From: Gnetum montanum
Lineage: Eukaryota; Streptophyta; Gnetopsida; Gnetales; Gnetaceae
Direction of reading: 5' to 3'
NCBI GenBank assembly: GCA_015680685.1
Contig: MNCI01025555.1
Span: 229,113-293,112, forward strand
DNA: 64,000 nucleotides
The notes beneath the pieces are model-generated. The model saw nothing but the letters and a program-made list of their open reading frames with translations, made no database searches and was not told the DNA's origin. Each line of letters opens with the position of its first letter. The first letter of the stretch is position 1. Positions 1-11,957 of this stretch are shown here, piece by piece. The translations under genes were made by a program, and so were the position numbers.

Positions 1-236
1 TCAACCCTTTCCCTTGATAGCGTAGAAGATAAGCCGAAAATACCCAAAAAATTACATACCTCAGACTTGCTTAACCATACACCGTGACACATACAAGCAA
101 GCCTGGGAAGACAACGAATGATTAACCCCAAGTGTTTCTTGTGGCGTTAAGGCATTTAGTCTACGGAGTTCGACCGGATCATGCGTGTACGCTCATATTC
201 GTATGGTGGAGTGTAGGGGTACCTCGCCACTCATCA
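1..236 (+). mobile_element. 3' part of a Gypsy-G LTR, plus orientation
   Basis: This is the R/U5-side end of an LTR, ending in the family terminus CACTCATCA at 236. The same end (GGGGTACCTCGCCACTCATCA-like) closes the LTR at 31252, where it is followed by a primer-binding site. Here no primer-binding site follows, so this is best read as the 3' LTR of a plus-strand element lying mostly left of the window. It seems to be inserted in the leader of the minus-strand element to its right. The segment is an imperfect reverse complement of 449-684. Confidence 0.75.
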
Positions 237-448
237 TGTGTTTTATCCTGCTGACTGTCTCATGTGTGGTCCTTAGGTGGTGAGTTTCTCTTATGAGAAT
301 AAGGCATTTTTATTGGTGTGCTATTTCACCATTATATAAATTTTTCTATTGATTAACCCAAAGGTTCTTTAAGGCTCACAACGATGTGAGTGATATCCCT
401 TATGTTCTATTTGGCACACAAACACTTAGTCCCTGGCAACGGTGCCAA
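237..448 (-). mobile_element. Leader and primer-binding site of a minus-strand Gypsy-G element
   Basis: Read on the minus strand, the LTR at 449-1409 ends in CATCA and is followed at 448-431 by TTGGCACCGTTGCCAGGG, close to the primer-binding site usual in Athila/Tat-like Gypsy elements (complementary to the 3' end of a plant tRNA, often given as tRNA-Asp). The rest is untranslated leader. The body of this element is not seen to the left because another LTR end (1-236) interrupts it. Confidence 0.65.
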
Positions 449-1409
449 TGATGAGTGGCAAGATACCCCTACACTCAACCATACGAAATGAGCGTAGCAC
501 GTGCAATCTGGTGGAACTCCACAAACTAAATTCCTAAACACCGCATGGAAAACTTGGGGTTAATCATTCGTTGTCTTCCCAGATTTACTTGTTGTTGTCA
601 CAGTGTATGGTTAAGTAAGTCCGAGGTATATGATTTTTATGGTCTTTTCTGGTTTTATCTCCTATGCTATGAGGTGAAGGGTTGAGAAACTAACTAACTA
701 TAACTAAGGACCTACGTCTAAATTAACTAGCATCAGCATCCATTCCCACTTACCGTACACACCCTGAACTATGCAACTATGGCTACCAAACGCTAATCGT
801 TACTAGGATCACCACACGTAACGCACGTGCTCGAAGTGGTCATACTAAGGCATCTAACTAGCCTAACCATGATGAGTAGCAGATTTCTTGACTAGCCATA
901 CACATCCGTAGATGCTTGTAATCAAGTCGTACTCATCCCACGTTCTTAGGAGATAAGGGTGAGAGAATCTAATCGCGATGAGTAGCCGATTCCTTGGTTA
1001 GCCGTACACTTTCATCAATGCTCATCACCAAGTCGTACTCATGCTGCGCTAATGCATGTAATAAATAACAGGTAGGAAATAACATATAATAAACCTATTC
1101 CATGCACTGCAAGGTTTATCCACAAAGCTCATCTTTATTACCATACACAACTTGCGTTCAGGTACAAAGCTGCTCAAATAAAGATCTGTTCACTTGGGGA
1201 CTCCTACTATGGGCACATGGAAAATATTCTATCTCTGGAGTGATCAAACTGCCAGAGCTTCACTACTTCTAGCCTAGGATCAGAAATGAGGGGAGTGCCA
1301 CCTCTTATTTATAGATTTGGCAGTGGATAGCGATATCGCAGGGGACGATGCGATACGTGATATCGCATGGGATGCGATATCACGACGACCGCGATATCAC
1401 GTCGCATCA
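449..1409 (-). mobile_element. Gypsy-G LTR, minus orientation (5' LTR)
   Basis: The 961-bp LTR runs from TGATGAGTGG on the + strand to CACGTCGCATCA, so it has the TGATG...CATCA inverted termini of the family. A minus-strand TATAAATA box lies at about 1306-1313. Upstream of it in transcription sense (1328-1409) are four GATATC palindromes in GCGATATCRC contexts. The right edge abuts gag sequence of the Sirevirus-like Copia, so the element was inserted into that gag. Confidence 0.8.
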
Positions 1410-4128
1410 AGGAGCAACTTGCTTTAAGAGCCAATGTTGAAAAGAATGAATATAAAGAGGAACTATCAACATCAAAGTCTAATTCTAATAAGGGGGTTGC
1501 TAATCTGATTAGAAAACTTAAAAGACTTAAAAAGATGAAGGTTGGTAAGAAGCTAAAAAAATACTTTTCTTATTATTCTTATGGTGAAACAAGTTATATG
1601 ATTGCAAATTATTAAAACAAGAGGAAGAATGAGAAGAATCAAGAAAATAAGACGATTAGCTTAAGTTCAAAGAGAACTCAGTACAAATTTGTTAAATTAA
1701 AATCTCAAGTAGCTAAAATACAAAGTAAGTTAGAGCATTTAGAGAATAGTACAAAAATCAAGGATGATGAAGACAATTTTTTTGCTCATTTTACTTATGT
1801 TGATATAATAACCAATGATTTTAATATTGTTACATAAGAATTATTCTCATTTCCAACCATGATTAATGATTATGATTCAGATGATGATTTTCAAAGATTT
1901 ATGTATGCTAATCCAAATGATCAAGACACTTTTAATGGTTTTGAAATCATAGGCTTAACTAGAGATGAGAATAGACAAAAAAAATTAGACATCACTAGAA
2001 CTAAATATGAAGAAGTTGATGACATTAATATAGAAGGGCTAATGGGCCAACTGCAGATAGTGATCAAAGTTAATGAAAAATTGAAAAAGTTTTAAAAGAA
2101 AGGGATCAAGAAATTAAGAGCTATAAGATGAAACTTAAATTAGATGAAGAAGAAAATTTAAAGCTAAAAGAGGAAGTGCTACTACTAAAGAAGAACATGA
2201 ATGATAAAGCTACTTACACCACATCAAATTTATTTAGCAAGTTTACTTACAGCTCGAAATAGCTCAAGGACATCATCAACAATGGATGGTCAAGTGAGGA
2301 AGAAAGGGATCTTGGCTATGAGTCTAGTCCCTCAACAAAGTTGTCTTCAATAAAAGCATCAATGCATAAGATAAAAGCTCAAACATAGCCTCCACAATGA
2401 TAAGCCATGGACTCACATACAAGTAAGGAAAATTTTTCTACTCCAAGAATTCCAATCATTAGATATGATCCAAGACCAATAACCAGTTTATTCTAAAGAT
2501 ATTATTTTAAGTATGGGATTTTACACCATAAAGTAAGGAATTGTAGGACCAATGACTTTTCTCATTATGAAAGTATGTGTTATTTTCATTCTACTAAGTA
2601 TTTTCCAAGAAATGTGAAAATAGGACATCAGGTTTCAAAACCAATCAATAGAAGAGCTCTTCTTATTCATTTAGCCTTAAAGAGCTCTTGAAGCCCAAAG
2701 ATACTTTTTTGAAAATGGTTATTATCAACACATGGCCGGTAATAAATCAATGTTTATCACATTTAAACACTTTAACAAAGGTAAGGTAAGCTTTGGTGCA
2801 AAGGTAAAGCCATGGTAAGAGGTATTGGCTCAATTAAAATTCATAATGATTTTTTAAATTTCATAACATTTATTTTATTAATGGCTTGCATTATAATTTG
2901 TGAAGCTTAGGAAAATTTTCAAGAGAAAGTTATAATATCTATTCCATGAATAAGAAATGCATATTAGAAAATAAAGTAAATAATTTTAAAGCTTATGTTA
3001 TTTGAGTAAGAAATAATTTATATTCTATAAATAAGTAGTCTCAATGTCCAACTCTTATTTATGAGATAAGTAGTAGTAGGTTATGGCATAAAAGACTAGA
3101 ACACTTATGTTCAAGAAATATTCAAGTTTTCATCAAGGCTTAATCCATAAGAAGCATTCCTTAGGTAAGTTATCTAGAAGATGTATGTTTAGCATGCCAA
3201 CATGGTTAGCAAAGTAAAGTTACTTTTCAATGAGTAAATTCTTACTATAATAATAATCTTGAACTATTACATATGGTTGCATGTGGACCTTTCGATGTAT
3301 CTAGTTTTAATGGTAAAAAATATTTCTTTCTTATTTTTGATGATTATACTAGAGTATCATGGCTACCATGTATTAAGAAAAAATATGATCTATTTAATTT
3401 TTTTTAAGATATTTAAAAGTATGGTTGAAACTAAAACAAAAATTAAAATCAAAGCTATTAGGAGCCACAATGAAGGTGAGTTGACCTTAAATGAATTTTA
3501 TGAGCTATGTAGAGATTTAGATATCAAGAGGTAGTTCTCATGAGCTAGAAAACTTGAATAAAATGGTGTTATCAAGTGAAAAAATAGAACTATATTTGAG
3601 ATGATCCAATCAATGATAAATGAGAAGAATTTACTAAAGTATCTATGGAATGAGGTAGCTAGAATAACTATGTATTTTATAAAGAGATGTTTGGTAACAG
3701 TTGATAATGGTAAAACTTCTTATTAAATGTGGTATGATAGAATAGCTAATGTTCAATATTTCAGAAATTCTAGTAGCAAGTTCTATATCATCAATTAACA
3801 TAATGTTCATAAGCTTGATAGTCATTGTGAGGATGATTTATATATTGGATACTCTAGAAATTTAAAAGCTTATTATTGCTTAAATTTAAAAATGTTAAAG
3901 GTTATTGAAACACCTCATGTTAAGATTGATGAATTATTTGAAGAGACTAATAATTTGGCTAAGAAATGGTATGAATGTAGATGAAGAAAAATATAATGAT
4001 AATATTTTGACATTTGAACAAGATGATGAGATTAAAGAAGAGCATACAACCTTAGCTAATGATGTAGAAATAGATCAAGAGGCTACACCTAATGATGGCC
4101 TAAGGAGAAGAACACAAATTTTTATATC
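1410..4128 (+). pseudogene. Sirevirus-like Copia polyprotein, 5' half (gag to integrase), broken
   Basis: This is the remnant of a Copia polyprotein on the + strand with many stops and frame changes. Around 1410-1615 a gag segment is rich in K/E and ends in a decayed zinc knuckle (KYFSYYSYGETSYMIANY, cysteines lost, cf. CX2CX4HX4C). A GAG-pre-integrase segment near 3060-3220 keeps RLWHKRLEH and CLACQHG. The integrase core follows: HMV.CGPFDVSSFNGKKYF near 3265-3320, FDDYTRVSW near 3335, then WNEVARITMYFIKR near 3645 and IGYSRNLKAYYCL near 3845. The reading then runs to RRRTQIFIS at 4125, where the minus-strand Gypsy-G element interrupts it; RT resumes at 12810. The long 3' region and LTR style at 23-25.5 kb suggest the Sirevirus lineage. 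Confidence 0.75.
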
Positions 4129-4942
4129 TGATGAGTGGCGAGGTACCCCTACACTCAACCATACGAATACGAGCATTCTCACCCGCGATCAGGTCGAACT
4201 CCGCAGATGGACTAGTTGTGGCACCTAGACAGTTATCCTTAGGTTACAGTTTGTTATCTTCCCACCTAGACTAGTATTATATTTGTCACGTATGATTTAG
4301 TCCAGAGTGAGGTGTATGATGTGTTCCTAATCTAATGCTACTCCTAAGGCAATGGAAGATAATATTAACTATGCTAAGCTAGGAGAGAAAGGGTAAAAGA
4401 AAATATAATCCAGCCTAAGTACGATGAGCATCCATTCCTTGATTATCCATACACATCTTGGACTTCGTGCATGACTCCACTGGGATTATCAAGCGTAGAT
4501 CCTAGGTACGCCACTTGGTTACTAAGTAACACTTAAATGCTCATAATCAAGTCGTACTCATTCCACGATCTAGGAGATAAGGGTAAGAAAGACTCACTAC
4601 AAATGCAATAAATAACATTTAAATAAATAAATAAACAGCAAAGTGAATGCTACAATGATGAAGAAATCTTTATCTTTATTTTTGATCATGTGCATGTCCA
4701 AGTACGTCACACTCAAATAAAGGATGCTATACAATTACATTCACCACACTACGGGCAGACAAGGGAAAATAATCTATCTCTGGAGGGATCAAAATACTAG
4801 AGTTTTACTAGAATCTAAACTAATATTTTGAAACAAGGGAGAGCTACTTCTTATTTATAGACATTGTGGCGGACTGCGATATCGCATACAGGATATCGTG
4901 ATGGACGCGATATCACGGCCCATGCGATATCACATCCCATCA
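4129..4942 (-). repeat. Left (3') LTR of the 4129-12804 element
   Basis: The 814-bp LTR begins TGATGAGTGGCGAGG and ends ATCCCATCA. It is close to 11958-12804 over its whole length. A minus-strand TATA box (CTATAAATAA) is at 4851-4860, and four GATATC palindromes lie at 4873-4942. Confidence 0.9.
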
Positions 4943-5540
4943 TACCCTCATGACCAAATAAAAACTCATCCTCGAGTTATAGTGATTACACAGTGGATAG
5001 GTATGGGATTATTAACTAGAAAAAGAAATGGGATGATGCCATAGTGTGAGAAGAAAACAGAATAAAGACACAACACACAGAATATTTACAAAAATTTGAA
5101 ACTCATGTAGTTCTTGGTGGTGGTGGCTCCTCCATCGGTGCTTTCCCTTTGTCATGTGCTCCAGGCTGTGAAGCTTGATGGCATTGAAGTATGGCCTAGA
5201 GCTTATACTATTTAGTCCAAGGGTCTTGTGCCATCCATGCTAATGTTCCAATGTTTGATGGAGTCGACACCTCCCATGGATAAGGTAGTTGGAGAAACAT
5301 CTGGTTGGCCTTGACGTACCAAGCCGCAAACACCCATCGTTCCTTCTCATAGGCTTTGGCTATATCCTTGTATTCATGAAGATTTGTTAGCCATTAAGCC
5401 AAGTCATTTGTGAAATATTTTTGTCCCTGGTAGCTTGGTTTTACCACCTCAAGTTCAAAATTTGCAACATCCAGTTTCTCTACCAGCTTCTTGCGTTCTG
5501 CAAATTCTACTTCATATTTGATGTGGGTGGAAGCTACCTA
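4943..5540. other. Spacer between the orphan ORF and the 3' LTR
   Basis: No convincing reading frame remains. The purine-rich GGTCATGAGGGTA read on the minus strand next to the LTR may be the polypurine tract. Confidence 0.4.
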
Positions 5541-7895
5541 CTACTCGAGCTCTGTTCTCAAGTGCCCTGCTATTAACATGGCAAGGTTGGCATATCTAAG
5601 GTTTGCCAACTCCATGTACTCTATCAAATCCTGGATCTGCAAGTCTCGATTCTTAACTTCTGCTTGGTGGGCGAAGGCATAGGTGTCCAATATGACCCTA
5701 CAATTAGTTTGTTGAGCACTAATAGTGTTGATTTGGGCCTTGGCCATATGGATCTCCTTCTCCAGGATTTGTTTGTACATCCTCACTTGATCGCAGAAGT
5801 GTTCCTTTAGCTTCTCATGTCGTTTAGCCTCTTTTTTCCACGCGCTTATCTCAATTGCTAACTTTTGACGAATAGTGCATACCTCCTCCATTGAGAGGGT
5901 TCAATTTTCTCTGGCTAAACAACTTACATCTCAGTTGACCCGGATGAATTGTTCTTGTAATTGATAAAAATGTTCATCGAGAATCTTCTTTTGTTTCTCT
6001 ACAGTGGTCAATCGAAGATTGTCTACAACCAACTGTTTGTTTTCTTCTTCTAAAGCCTTGAGTGCCTTAAGATGCGCATGTGTTTGCGCATGTGCTGCGG
6101 AGGCATCCCAAACAACCATCTCCTTTTATTTTACCATCTTTTGATTCTTTGCAATTAACTTTGTTAGCTTCTTAGTTCTAAAGTTTTCTAACTAGTCTAT
6201 GAGAATGAATTGTAGAGGGTCCCGCTATGTTGCATGTAGGCCACGAGCTGTACTTGTAGTTTTTGCACTTCAGCTTCAGCATGCTCGGCCCTCACTTCAG
6301 ATATGATCAGCTTTCCATTTTTGGAAATGAGGTTTGATTGAATTGCTATGACATCCTAAGGGATGTCAAATAGGAACGTTAGAACTTGCCCTGTTTGTAG
6401 TAATTGATCAAGCACATCCTCATGTTCCATAGAAGTCATTGAGGTTTTGGCCAGAGTTTGAGCATCCCATGCTTCTAAGAGATTTGCTTGTCGCACAATA
6501 GGTATGTTAAAGGATTCTTTAATGTGTTTAGTGATCATTTCTACAGCTCCCATGGAATTCTAGTGTTGCATGACTACCATAGTGGCCCCTTCACCAATCT
6601 CTAACTGCACCTAGAAAGATGTCACGTTTCTTGAGATATGTTATGACCATCTACTTTTCCCTCCTCCTATTTGAATGGATACTTCACCCCTTGTGCGATT
6701 CAATGAAATAGTACGCTACTTGGCATCATTGATGATGCAAAAGAGGTTTGCATCATCACAACTTCTGCAACTCACCGTTTCAGCGATGGCCCTAAGATGG
6801 CTCATTGACGGTTTGTGATCTTGCGGCAATGGTAGCTGATCCTGGCCTATGCTAGGCCCTGCTTCTTGTTGTTGGCTGGGACCCATGGTTGGAGGTTGGC
6901 TAGGTCTTGCAAGTTGAGTTGCAGGTGGTCCAATCATCTATTTTTCTTCTTCTTCTAGTCTCATCTCTTTACCTATGATTTTTCTAGGAGCTGGCACCTT
7001 TAACAATTCAACATACAAAGTAGTCTGGGATTTTTGGAGGACGTCATTGGTGTATCCCCAAATACCAGCATGTTGGAAAAGCTTTTTAATAAGATAGGAG
7101 AAAGGCAACACCATCTTTCCTATCTTCCATTCTTTGAACCACCTCAGGATCTTCGTCAAATATAGATGGTGTAGGTTAGTGTTAACTTTTTCCATCAACA
7201 CTACACATCCTCTAGCTGCGTACATCAATATCCTTTTTAAGTCCTTTGTGGGGAAGAGGTGATAAGTCTAAATTTTGAAATAAACTCTCTCTTCCATCGT
7301 CAATTCACCAAATGCTTTATCTATGCCATAAGTCTTCTCCTACCAATCCTTTTGCACATCGGGATCTGAACAGGTGGATAAACAAGCAACTTGGGGCCCT
7401 GAATTCAGAAGATTTAACACTTTTGAAATGGCCTATGCAGAGAAGTCAACTATTACACCACAAATATTAATAGTGGTACCTTGCTCCCTATTGTGCCAAA
7501 ATTGGTACGTTTCTCCTAGGTACCAGGCATCACTTTCAAAGAGGATAGGCCATAAGGAAGATACCTTGAGGTGATCCCTAACGGCCTTAGGAGCGAACTC
7601 TACAAAATATTTGAAGTTTAACTCCACAATCACCGTAGTGAATGTGGACTTCTCATGGATAGCCTGAACACAATCTGGGGGCAACGTGAGTTGTTGTCCC
7701 AGCTTAGGCACTGCAGCAGCTCCTTATTCTACCTTTCCGAACCGTCCAATAGGAGGTTCATCTTGATGGATGCTGAATGATTTCTCCTCCTATTCTACAT
7801 GTTATCCAGTAGGACCTTTTCTTCCACCTCTCTGAGATCATTTCTTTTAACCTTGAATAGGACCCTCCTGTTGTGCATGTTTCGAGGCCATTCTG
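5541..7895 (-). pseudogene. Orphan ORF of the non-autonomous Gypsy-G element, unknown function
   Basis: A single former reading frame of several hundred codons is visible through stops, starting near 7895 (MASKHAQQEG). The first well-kept stretch (7711-7433) includes FAPKAVRDHLKVSSLWPILF and WYLGETYQFWHNREQGTT. The next (to 6938) includes GELTMEERVYFK and AARGCVVLMEKVNTNLHHLY. A proline/glutamine-rich stretch lies near 6900-6800, and a long Glu/Lys/Gln/Leu-rich stretch with coiled-coil character at 6553-5541. It has none of the motifs of retroviral protease, RT, RNase H or integrase. Similar host-like ORFs occur in plant non-autonomous LTR elements, but no function is assigned. It lies downstream of the internal promoter-like block at 8354-8465. 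Confidence 0.55.
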
Positions 7896-8353
7896 CAATC
7901 ACATGGGTCAAGCATTAGTAAGGTTATTTTTGAAGTCAACTTATACCTTACTACTTGCCTTTATTAAAGATCTTATATTATAACGTGTGATCGTGCCAAA
8001 AATTTTGTAATAATGGATCCTGTGACTCAGGTGGTTGCCATTTTAGTCTCCCAGTATACCTAAAGGTTATATGATTTTTGGCACAATTATTCTAAGTGTT
8101 ATAGTTAATTGCCCTAATTGATGTCCTTTTGGCGATGATAAATTTCAAAAAAGTTAGGCACTTTTCAGCAAGTGTCTCTCCCCCATGACTAAACTAAACA
8201 CTCCAGGTTCAAGTAGGTTCAAACAGAATTAAAATCGAAGCACCAATGTGTGAGATATGAGTGGAAAAGCAAGGGTAATGCAATTGCAAGTCAAAGAGAA
8301 AAATTTCAAAAACTCCCCTCGTGTGAATGACAAAATGATGCTAAGTGTTGCAA

Positions 8354-8465
8354 GGGGGGGGGGGGGGTTACCTATTTATAGGAAGATGGGGACATGATAT
8401 CGCGTAAGATACATCGTGTACACGATATCACGTGGGACGCGATATCGCGTATGCGATATCTCGTC
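8354..8465 (-). promoter_or_regulatory. Internal U3-like promoter block: GATATC palindromes, TATA box, G14 run
   Basis: On the minus strand four GATATC palindromes (8465-8394) are followed after about 14 bp by TATAAATA (8380-8373) and then by a C14 run (G14 on the + strand, 8354-8367). The order and spacing copy those in the LTRs of this element (array 4873-4942, TATA 4852-4859). It lies about 450 bp upstream of the orphan ORF. It may be a second promoter or the remnant of a nested LTR. Confidence 0.5.
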
Positions 8466-9716
8466 CCTAGTGATGTGAGATACTAAGGAAATATGGAATT
8501 TTTAAGAATTTTCTTGAAATTAACATTGAATATTGAGGACATTGGTAATTATTAAGATGTTCTAGGGAAATTTTATTAATTCAAAAGGCACCATTAATGA
8601 TGATGATGTGAACCTTATCAATAAAAACATGGTGGTTAAGAAAAAGGGAATGTAATGGTACATTGGAACATTAAAATTTAGAGGGATAATAGTAGGAAAA
8701 GAATGTTATGAAAAATGAGCTAAGGGTAAGAAATGATATGTGTGGGCTAGGGAATCAGTGAAGATTACAAGAGACTACACAAGTGGATCCTCCCCGAAGC
8801 AGGTTTCAATCTATAATGCCCTTGTGTAACCACACTTAAAGTGTCTGTGGGCACTAGAAGGATTAAATGTAATCCACACTAACTCCACAAAACACACACA
8901 TGTAAATATCACTGGAATGAAATGAAAATTCTATGCTACACGAGACACGAGCTACAATTACATGAATAATGAGATGAGATGAACTAAAGGGATCGTAGAG
9001 ATTGGGACATGAGGTAACTGACCTAGGGCACAATGAATCCTATGTGTAAAGCATGATTAAGGTGTCATTAACCCATCGTTCCAAGATCAAGACCAAGGCC
9101 ATCCTTCTAATAAGTGACATCGCATTGTTTCATACCATGATAAACAACTATGCGAGTACCACAAAGACAAGGCGTACGATCACTTGGTGTTTAATTCAAG
9201 GGAGGAGTGATTTTTGTTTTATGGCACTTTATTTTTCTTTTTTCTTTTCTCTCTCTTTTTTTTTGAATGTTGAAGCCAGAGAAATCACCAACCTTCAGGC
9301 ATGGGTGCATGTCTTTCTAGTGGGACCCCCTAGAATAGCATTTTATTTTTGAGTGCCCTTTTGATTACTCTTACTCCCATTTTTCATTAGATCTACAAGG
9401 ATCTTAGTACAACCACGTTGCATGATAACTCTCACAGACGTCACCAAAGAGAATATGCAAGTCCCCTTGATGTCACACCCTATTCATTCCCTCTTGGTTG
9501 ATCCTTCTTCATTCTGGGTACAATGAACACAAAATTAATTTTAAGTTTTAAAAGATGTCAAGAATATCACTGTACCTTCTAACAGAACCTCTTATTTGTA
9601 GAGCTGATGAGTGGGTGTAATGGGCTCAATGTTGAAATAATTGATCACTCATGACTTAATAACATAAAACACACCTCAAACAATGATCCACATGAGTTTT
9701 TTATTTGTATACGAGA
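8466..9716. other. Non-coding stretch inside the Gypsy-G element
   Basis: No frame with retroelement or gene similarity was recognised in this 1.25 kb. The short + strand frame at 9053-9352 has no recognisable motif. Confidence 0.4.
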
Positions 9717-10119
9717 TTACTTATAAAAAACATAAAAAGATAAAACGAAAAGTTGAAAACTAAAAAACTGGAGAACAAAAATTTGAAAAATTAAAGAAAA
9801 TGAAAAATATTTATTAATCATGCTTGTTATTAGAATGGGGGTATCCCTCATAACTAAACGGTTGATTATGGAAAGGATTAATAAATGGAAAATGAGGATC
9901 CTCGCATGTTGGAAGTATTGAGGCCTAGTCATACTTATCCCCTTGGGGTTCACACACTTGATTATAATGAGCATAGTGGGGCACTTTATACGATGTGGTT
10001 CCTGGATAATGAGTTGACCCACTATGATGTTTGTGACCATTAGATGGTATGCAAGGATTGGGTTGATGCCTCCCATGATTGTGTTCATTGGGGTATGGTT
10101 GTTGGAGTGTGAGTTCGTC

Positions 10120-11616
10120 GCCCTGATAAAGTTACATGAGGCATTGGGTTTGAAGGTAAGGGTGCACCACAGTGTGGTACTTGTGCTGGGTTGGAAGATG
10201 CAGTGGCCTCGGAATTATGTTGTCCCTTCTTACAGACTTGTTTAAAGAAGGGGCGCTTTTGATGTTGTTGAGGAGGCTTTTCACTGCTATTAGTAGAGGT
10301 AGCAAAAGTGTTGTTCGCGGGCTATTGCTATTGTGTAGGCACCTTAGGAACAATTGGTGGTGTTGATGAAGGAGGAAAAAAATTAGAATGTTGAAAGTTA
10401 GGAGGAGTATAAGGTGCACAAGGTGGTGGTTGTGTTGGAGGCATGGGTTGATAGTATTGAGGAGAATGGTACTGTGGTAAGATAAAGTATGTTGGCCTAG
10501 TTGGAGAAATAGGATGTTGAACAAGATAAGTGTTTGGATTCAGATGATATGAAGGGTGCCTCCAATTTAAGGGTGGTCTGCCCCACGACTGGGATTGTTT
10601 CCACTATGATCAAACACAGTATCTCTGTATGAACTCTAAATGTAATGTGTTTCCCCAATGCTCATGTAGATGTAACAATATTGGGCATTGGCCTTTGGGG
10701 TGGTTGTACAGGCATATGTTGCATTCATACGTATGATCGGCAGTTGAGCTCTTTTTTTCTTTATCCCTTCTTTTTGATTGTCTACTATTTCATCCTACTT
10801 CTTGGGTTGTTAAAACTATATCTCCAATGGTGTTGATAAATTCTCCACACTTTTGATACGTCCATTCCAACATCTTATTAATCTTTTCCTCAACTTCTTT
10901 TAATGATTGTTGTATTGGCAAAGATGATTCTTCCACCTTGAGATTGGTTGATTTCTCCTTCTTATGATCATGGACCTTTGTTAAGTTGAGATTTTGGTCT
11001 CGTTGATGTTTTTCAACACTCTCCCATCTAGCCATATCTCCCTCTTCTTTTGCTACCCTCTTAATAAGCTCTTGGACTTGATGGATTTGTAGTTTGTATA
11101 GTTGACCTTGGGCATACATTCCTAAGGTCTCTTTGTTTCATTACATAGCCCATCAATGATATGGTACATTAGCCTTTCCTCAGAAAATCCATGGCCTAGA
11201 CTATTGTTTAGTAGTGAATAATATCTTTCTAAGGCCATGCCCAAGGGTTCATGTTGTGCTTGTTTCCATTCTTGGATTTTCTTCCTCGAGGCTAACACTT
11301 TTACATAGGTTTGATATTTTTTGTTAAATACTTCTACCATTGTTGACCAGTGTCGTATCAAGTTTGGTTTTAATGATCTATACCATACTTTTTCTTGGTC
11401 AATGAGTGTCATAGGAAAGAGCTTAAGTTTTTTCCAACCACTATCAATGTTGTTCCATGTGTAGGCATTGTAGAAGGCTTGTAAATGTTGATGCAAATCT
11501 AAGTCATAGCCTCCTGAAAATTTAGGAAAGTTGTTTAAATCAAGCCTAGGTAGACGACTCTTTGTACGATGCCTACGTGAGATTCGAATAGCCTCCTGTA
11601 TTTGCGTTAAGCTCAT
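10120..11616 (-). pseudogene. Gypsy-G gag (capsid region and Pro/Gln-rich tail), broken
   Basis: The minus-strand frame at 11616-11122 encodes a retrotransposon gag capsid region with LDLNNFPKFSGGYDLDLHQH, WKKLKLFPMTL and WYRSLKPNLIRHWSTMVEVF. After a short break it continues at 11119-10790 (MYAQGQLYKLQIHQVQELIK) with a charged, helical stretch. A tail rich in Pro, Gln, His and Thr follows at about 10530-10120 in a shifted frame. The same gag, alignable over this whole span, is found in the plus-strand element at 30289-38908 (GLKCETRTTLGTYAQGRLFK), so both belong to one family. In life it would form the virus-like particle; here frameshifts and stops break it. Confidence 0.75.
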
Positions 11617-11937
11617 AGTGGCCAGTAGGGGTTCATCATCATCAAGTAAGTTATGCTTTCATATATTGGGATGATGTTGCTTTCGTTCATGTTTATAAGA
11701 AACCCCCACTTTGGGTTGTATACTCGAATCTTCATAATCATATAGTTCATTGGTTCTCCAATGAACTTCCTCACTAAGTGTGGCATTGTTATAGTCTTGT
11801 AGGAGAGGCATTGTTATAAAGTCATGTGTGAAATTGTATGTGTGACTTTTTATAATTATTTCTTCTTCCTAACAGATATATCGTTAAGTCCTTTATAGTG
11901 AACTTGTATGATATAACTAATCTAGATAACTAGCACC

Positions 11938-11957
11938 GTCCCCGACAATGGTGCCAA
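11938..11957 (-). other. Primer-binding site of the 4129-12804 element
   Basis: The minus strand reads TTGGCACCATTGTCGGGGAC directly after the LTR terminus CATCA. It differs from the Athila/Tat-type site TGGCGCCGTTGCCGGGGA mostly by transitions, as expected from decay of CpG sites. Confidence 0.75.

Noticed and set aside
9717-10366. Several frames of 60-130 codons on both strands
   Set aside because: They overlap the Pro/Gln-rich gag tail of the minus-strand element and are alternative-frame shadows without motifs.
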